A stretch of 38,647 nt of DNA from the NCBI RefSeq assembly GCF_000717875.1, contig NZ_JOCT01000043.1, positions 1-38,647 on the forward strand. The letters run 5' to 3'. Below, in pieces: positions 38,454 through 38,647 of the stretch. This stretch comes from Streptomyces sp. NRRL S-455 (GTDB lineage Bacteria; Actinomycetota; Actinomycetes; Streptomycetales; Streptomycetaceae). A program made the translations under genes and the position numbers. The stretch's first letter is position 1, and every line of letters starts with the position of its first letter. The notes beneath the pieces are model-generated. The model made no database searches, was not told the DNA's origin, and saw only the letters and a list, made by a program, of their open reading frames with translations.

Positions 38454-38647
38454 GCATCCTCAACGAACCCCAGGGTGCCGCGGCAGCAGGGTCCCACTAC
38501 CAGGACGAGCTGCCGGTCCGGCGCCAGAACCGCGGCAGTGTCGTGGTCAAGTGGCTGACGACCACGGACCACAAGACGATCGGCACGCTGTACCTGGTGA
38601 CGTCGTTCGCGTTCTTCGTCATCGGTGGCGTGATGGCGCTGTTCATG
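38450..38647 (+). CDS. ctaD: Cytochrome c oxidase subunit I, N-terminal part, truncated by window edge
   Basis: The first 66 residues of the catalytic haem-copper subunit. The start reads [20 protein letters not shown], followed by [20 protein letters not shown], the highly conserved cytosolic N-terminal motif of subunit I, and the beginning of helix I ([16 protein letters not shown]). The GTG start overlaps the ctaC stop. The haem and CuB ligands lie beyond the window. Confidence 0.95.
   Translation, partial: MSILNEPQGAAAAGSHYQDELPVRRQNRGSVVVKWLTTTDHKTIGTLYLVTSFAFFVIGGVMALFM

Noticed and set aside
1..38647. CRISPR arrays, tRNA or rRNA genes
   Set aside because: No regularly spaced repeats, no cloverleaf-like sequence with T-loop GTTCGA context, and no rRNA signature found on either strand by eye.

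Overview
This is a GC-rich actinobacterial chromosome segment, almost certainly Streptomyces. Third codon positions are overwhelmingly G/C, GTG starts and GTGA/ATGA overlaps are common, and most proteins have recognisable Streptomyces homologues. The gene order resembles the sucB-lpdA-pepA ... ctaC-ctaD core region I remember from S. coelicolor (recollection, not a search).

Layout. 1-3958 (minus strand): sucB (3' end outside the window), lpdA and pepA. 4377-11026 (plus strand): a five-gene exopolysaccharide locus with a secreted CE4-like deacetylase, a PelF-type GT4 glycosyltransferase, a multi-span membrane protein, a spherulin-4-like (GH135-like) protein and a GH114-like lipoprotein. 11067-17070: three cobalamin nucleotide-loop genes on the minus strand (cobS, cobT, and cobU fused to a metallo-beta-lactamase-like domain), interspersed with an HVHH membrane protein, a methyltransferase and a RibD/DHFR-like protein. 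17281-18928: a 70-aa conserved protein, a CmoM-like methyltransferase that seems to use a CTG start, and a DUF3043 membrane protein. 19235-25690 (plus): pspA and pspAA, then a LuxR-type two-component pair followed by an RND efflux pump.

25815-30345 is an accessory island. It holds a 56-aa protein, a DUF397/XRE(DUF5753) pair, small orphan proteins, a GNAT acetyltransferase and a tnpB-only IS200/IS605-type element. The right end of that element touches the nadA stop codon. From 30342 the core resumes: nadA, an ErpA/HesB iron-sulfur carrier, an acidic-repeat membrane protein, adoK (adenosine kinase), a cysteine desulfurase-TusA fusion, ctaC and the start of ctaD. The grouping ctaC, adoK and HesB carrier also occurs in Mycobacterium tuberculosis.

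How the genes may work together. The polysaccharide locus is the most striking unit. Its enzyme set (deacetylase, PelF-like GT4, GH135-like, GH114-like) parallels the fungal galactosaminogalactan pathway and overlaps with bacterial Pel, but no PelD-like c-di-GMP receptor or sugar epimerase is present here. The nadA, erpA and desulfurase-TusA genes form a loose Fe-S/sulfur group beside the cytochrome oxidase genes. The two-component pair probably controls the adjacent RND pump.

Other features are a 99-bp in-frame duplication in sucB linked to a half-missing first lipoyl domain, a long perfect inverted repeat ahead of the polysaccharide genes, and five copies of a dispersed intergenic repeat. 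I saw no tRNA, rRNA, CRISPR array or cobalamin riboswitch.
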